Below, one piece after another: positions 41,172-41,190 of a stretch of DNA of 41,190 nucleotides. Origin of the DNA: an uncultured Oscillospiraceae bacterium (lineage in GTDB: Bacteria > Bacillota > Clostridia > Oscillospirales > Oscillospiraceae); NCBI GenBank assembly GCA_947629245.1, contig CANRDC010000015.1:1-41190 (forward strand), read 5' to 3'. The position numbers and the translations under genes are program-made. The notes below the pieces were generated by a model that was not told where the DNA came from, searched no databases, and saw nothing but the letters and a program-made list of their open reading frames with translations. Each line of letters opens with the position of its first letter. The first letter of the stretch is position 1.

Positions 41172-41190
41172 TTATAAAAGACTGAAAAAG

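Overview
The window looks like chromosome of a GC-rich, endospore-forming anaerobe of the Bacillota, most likely class Clostridia, family Oscillospiraceae (Oscillibacter/Flavonifractor/Lawsonibacter-like). The basis is sporulation genes (spoIVA, cwlD, sigK with a pro-sequence, a SigH-like sigma factor), Gram-positive gene order (rimP-nusA-ylxR-ylxQ-infB-rbfA-nrnA-truB-ribF) and Gram-positive Shine-Dalgarno sites. Genus level is inference. No rRNA, tRNA, CRISPR array or insertion sequence was recognised.

Layout. 1-4770 (+): the end of class II fructose-bisphosphate aldolase, a P1B-type metal ATPase homologue that has lost most catalytic motifs, a repeat-rich gap, and an OmpR-family two-component system. 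4842-9280 (-): a Xer-type recombinase, an MBOAT O-acyltransferase with its DHHW partner, dUTPase and a small secreted or anchored protein. A dif-like perfect inverted repeat lies just upstream of the recombinase. 9392-13758 (-): spoIVA with a candidate sigma-E promoter, then the coupled genes cwlD-radA-DUF6873-like. 13822-16561 (-): Nif3, TrmK, a DUF1858 protein, a zinc-ribbon protein and a SigH-like sigma factor. 16658-26152 (-): a 12-gene information-processing operon from rimP to ribF that continues into ruvC-ruvA-ruvB. 26338-27024 (-): sigK.

27181-34126 (-) is the main accessory region and is visibly more AT-rich in its upstream half. It encodes an FkbH-like HAD/GNAT protein, a stand-alone acyl carrier protein, a two-domain GNAT-like protein, a LicD protein with a long helical C-terminal extension, and a second LicD-like protein that has lost its acidic catalytic motif and ends in decapeptide repeats. 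Together these suggest a pathway that builds an ACP-bound glyceryl-type unit and decorates a surface glycopolymer; this is inference.

34468-41171 holds glycerol kinase (-), a divergent alpha/beta hydrolase (+), and a glycoside-utilisation operon (-) with a fructuronate reductase-like C-terminus (possibly frameshifted), a GH2 glycosidase and a GPH-family symporter, consistent with beta-glucuronide or beta-galactoside use.

The strongest candidates for something undescribed are the FkbH-ACP-GNAT-LicD-pseudoLicD operon, the catalytically stripped P1B ATPase with intact metal-site residues, and the recombinase with its adjacent dif-like site.
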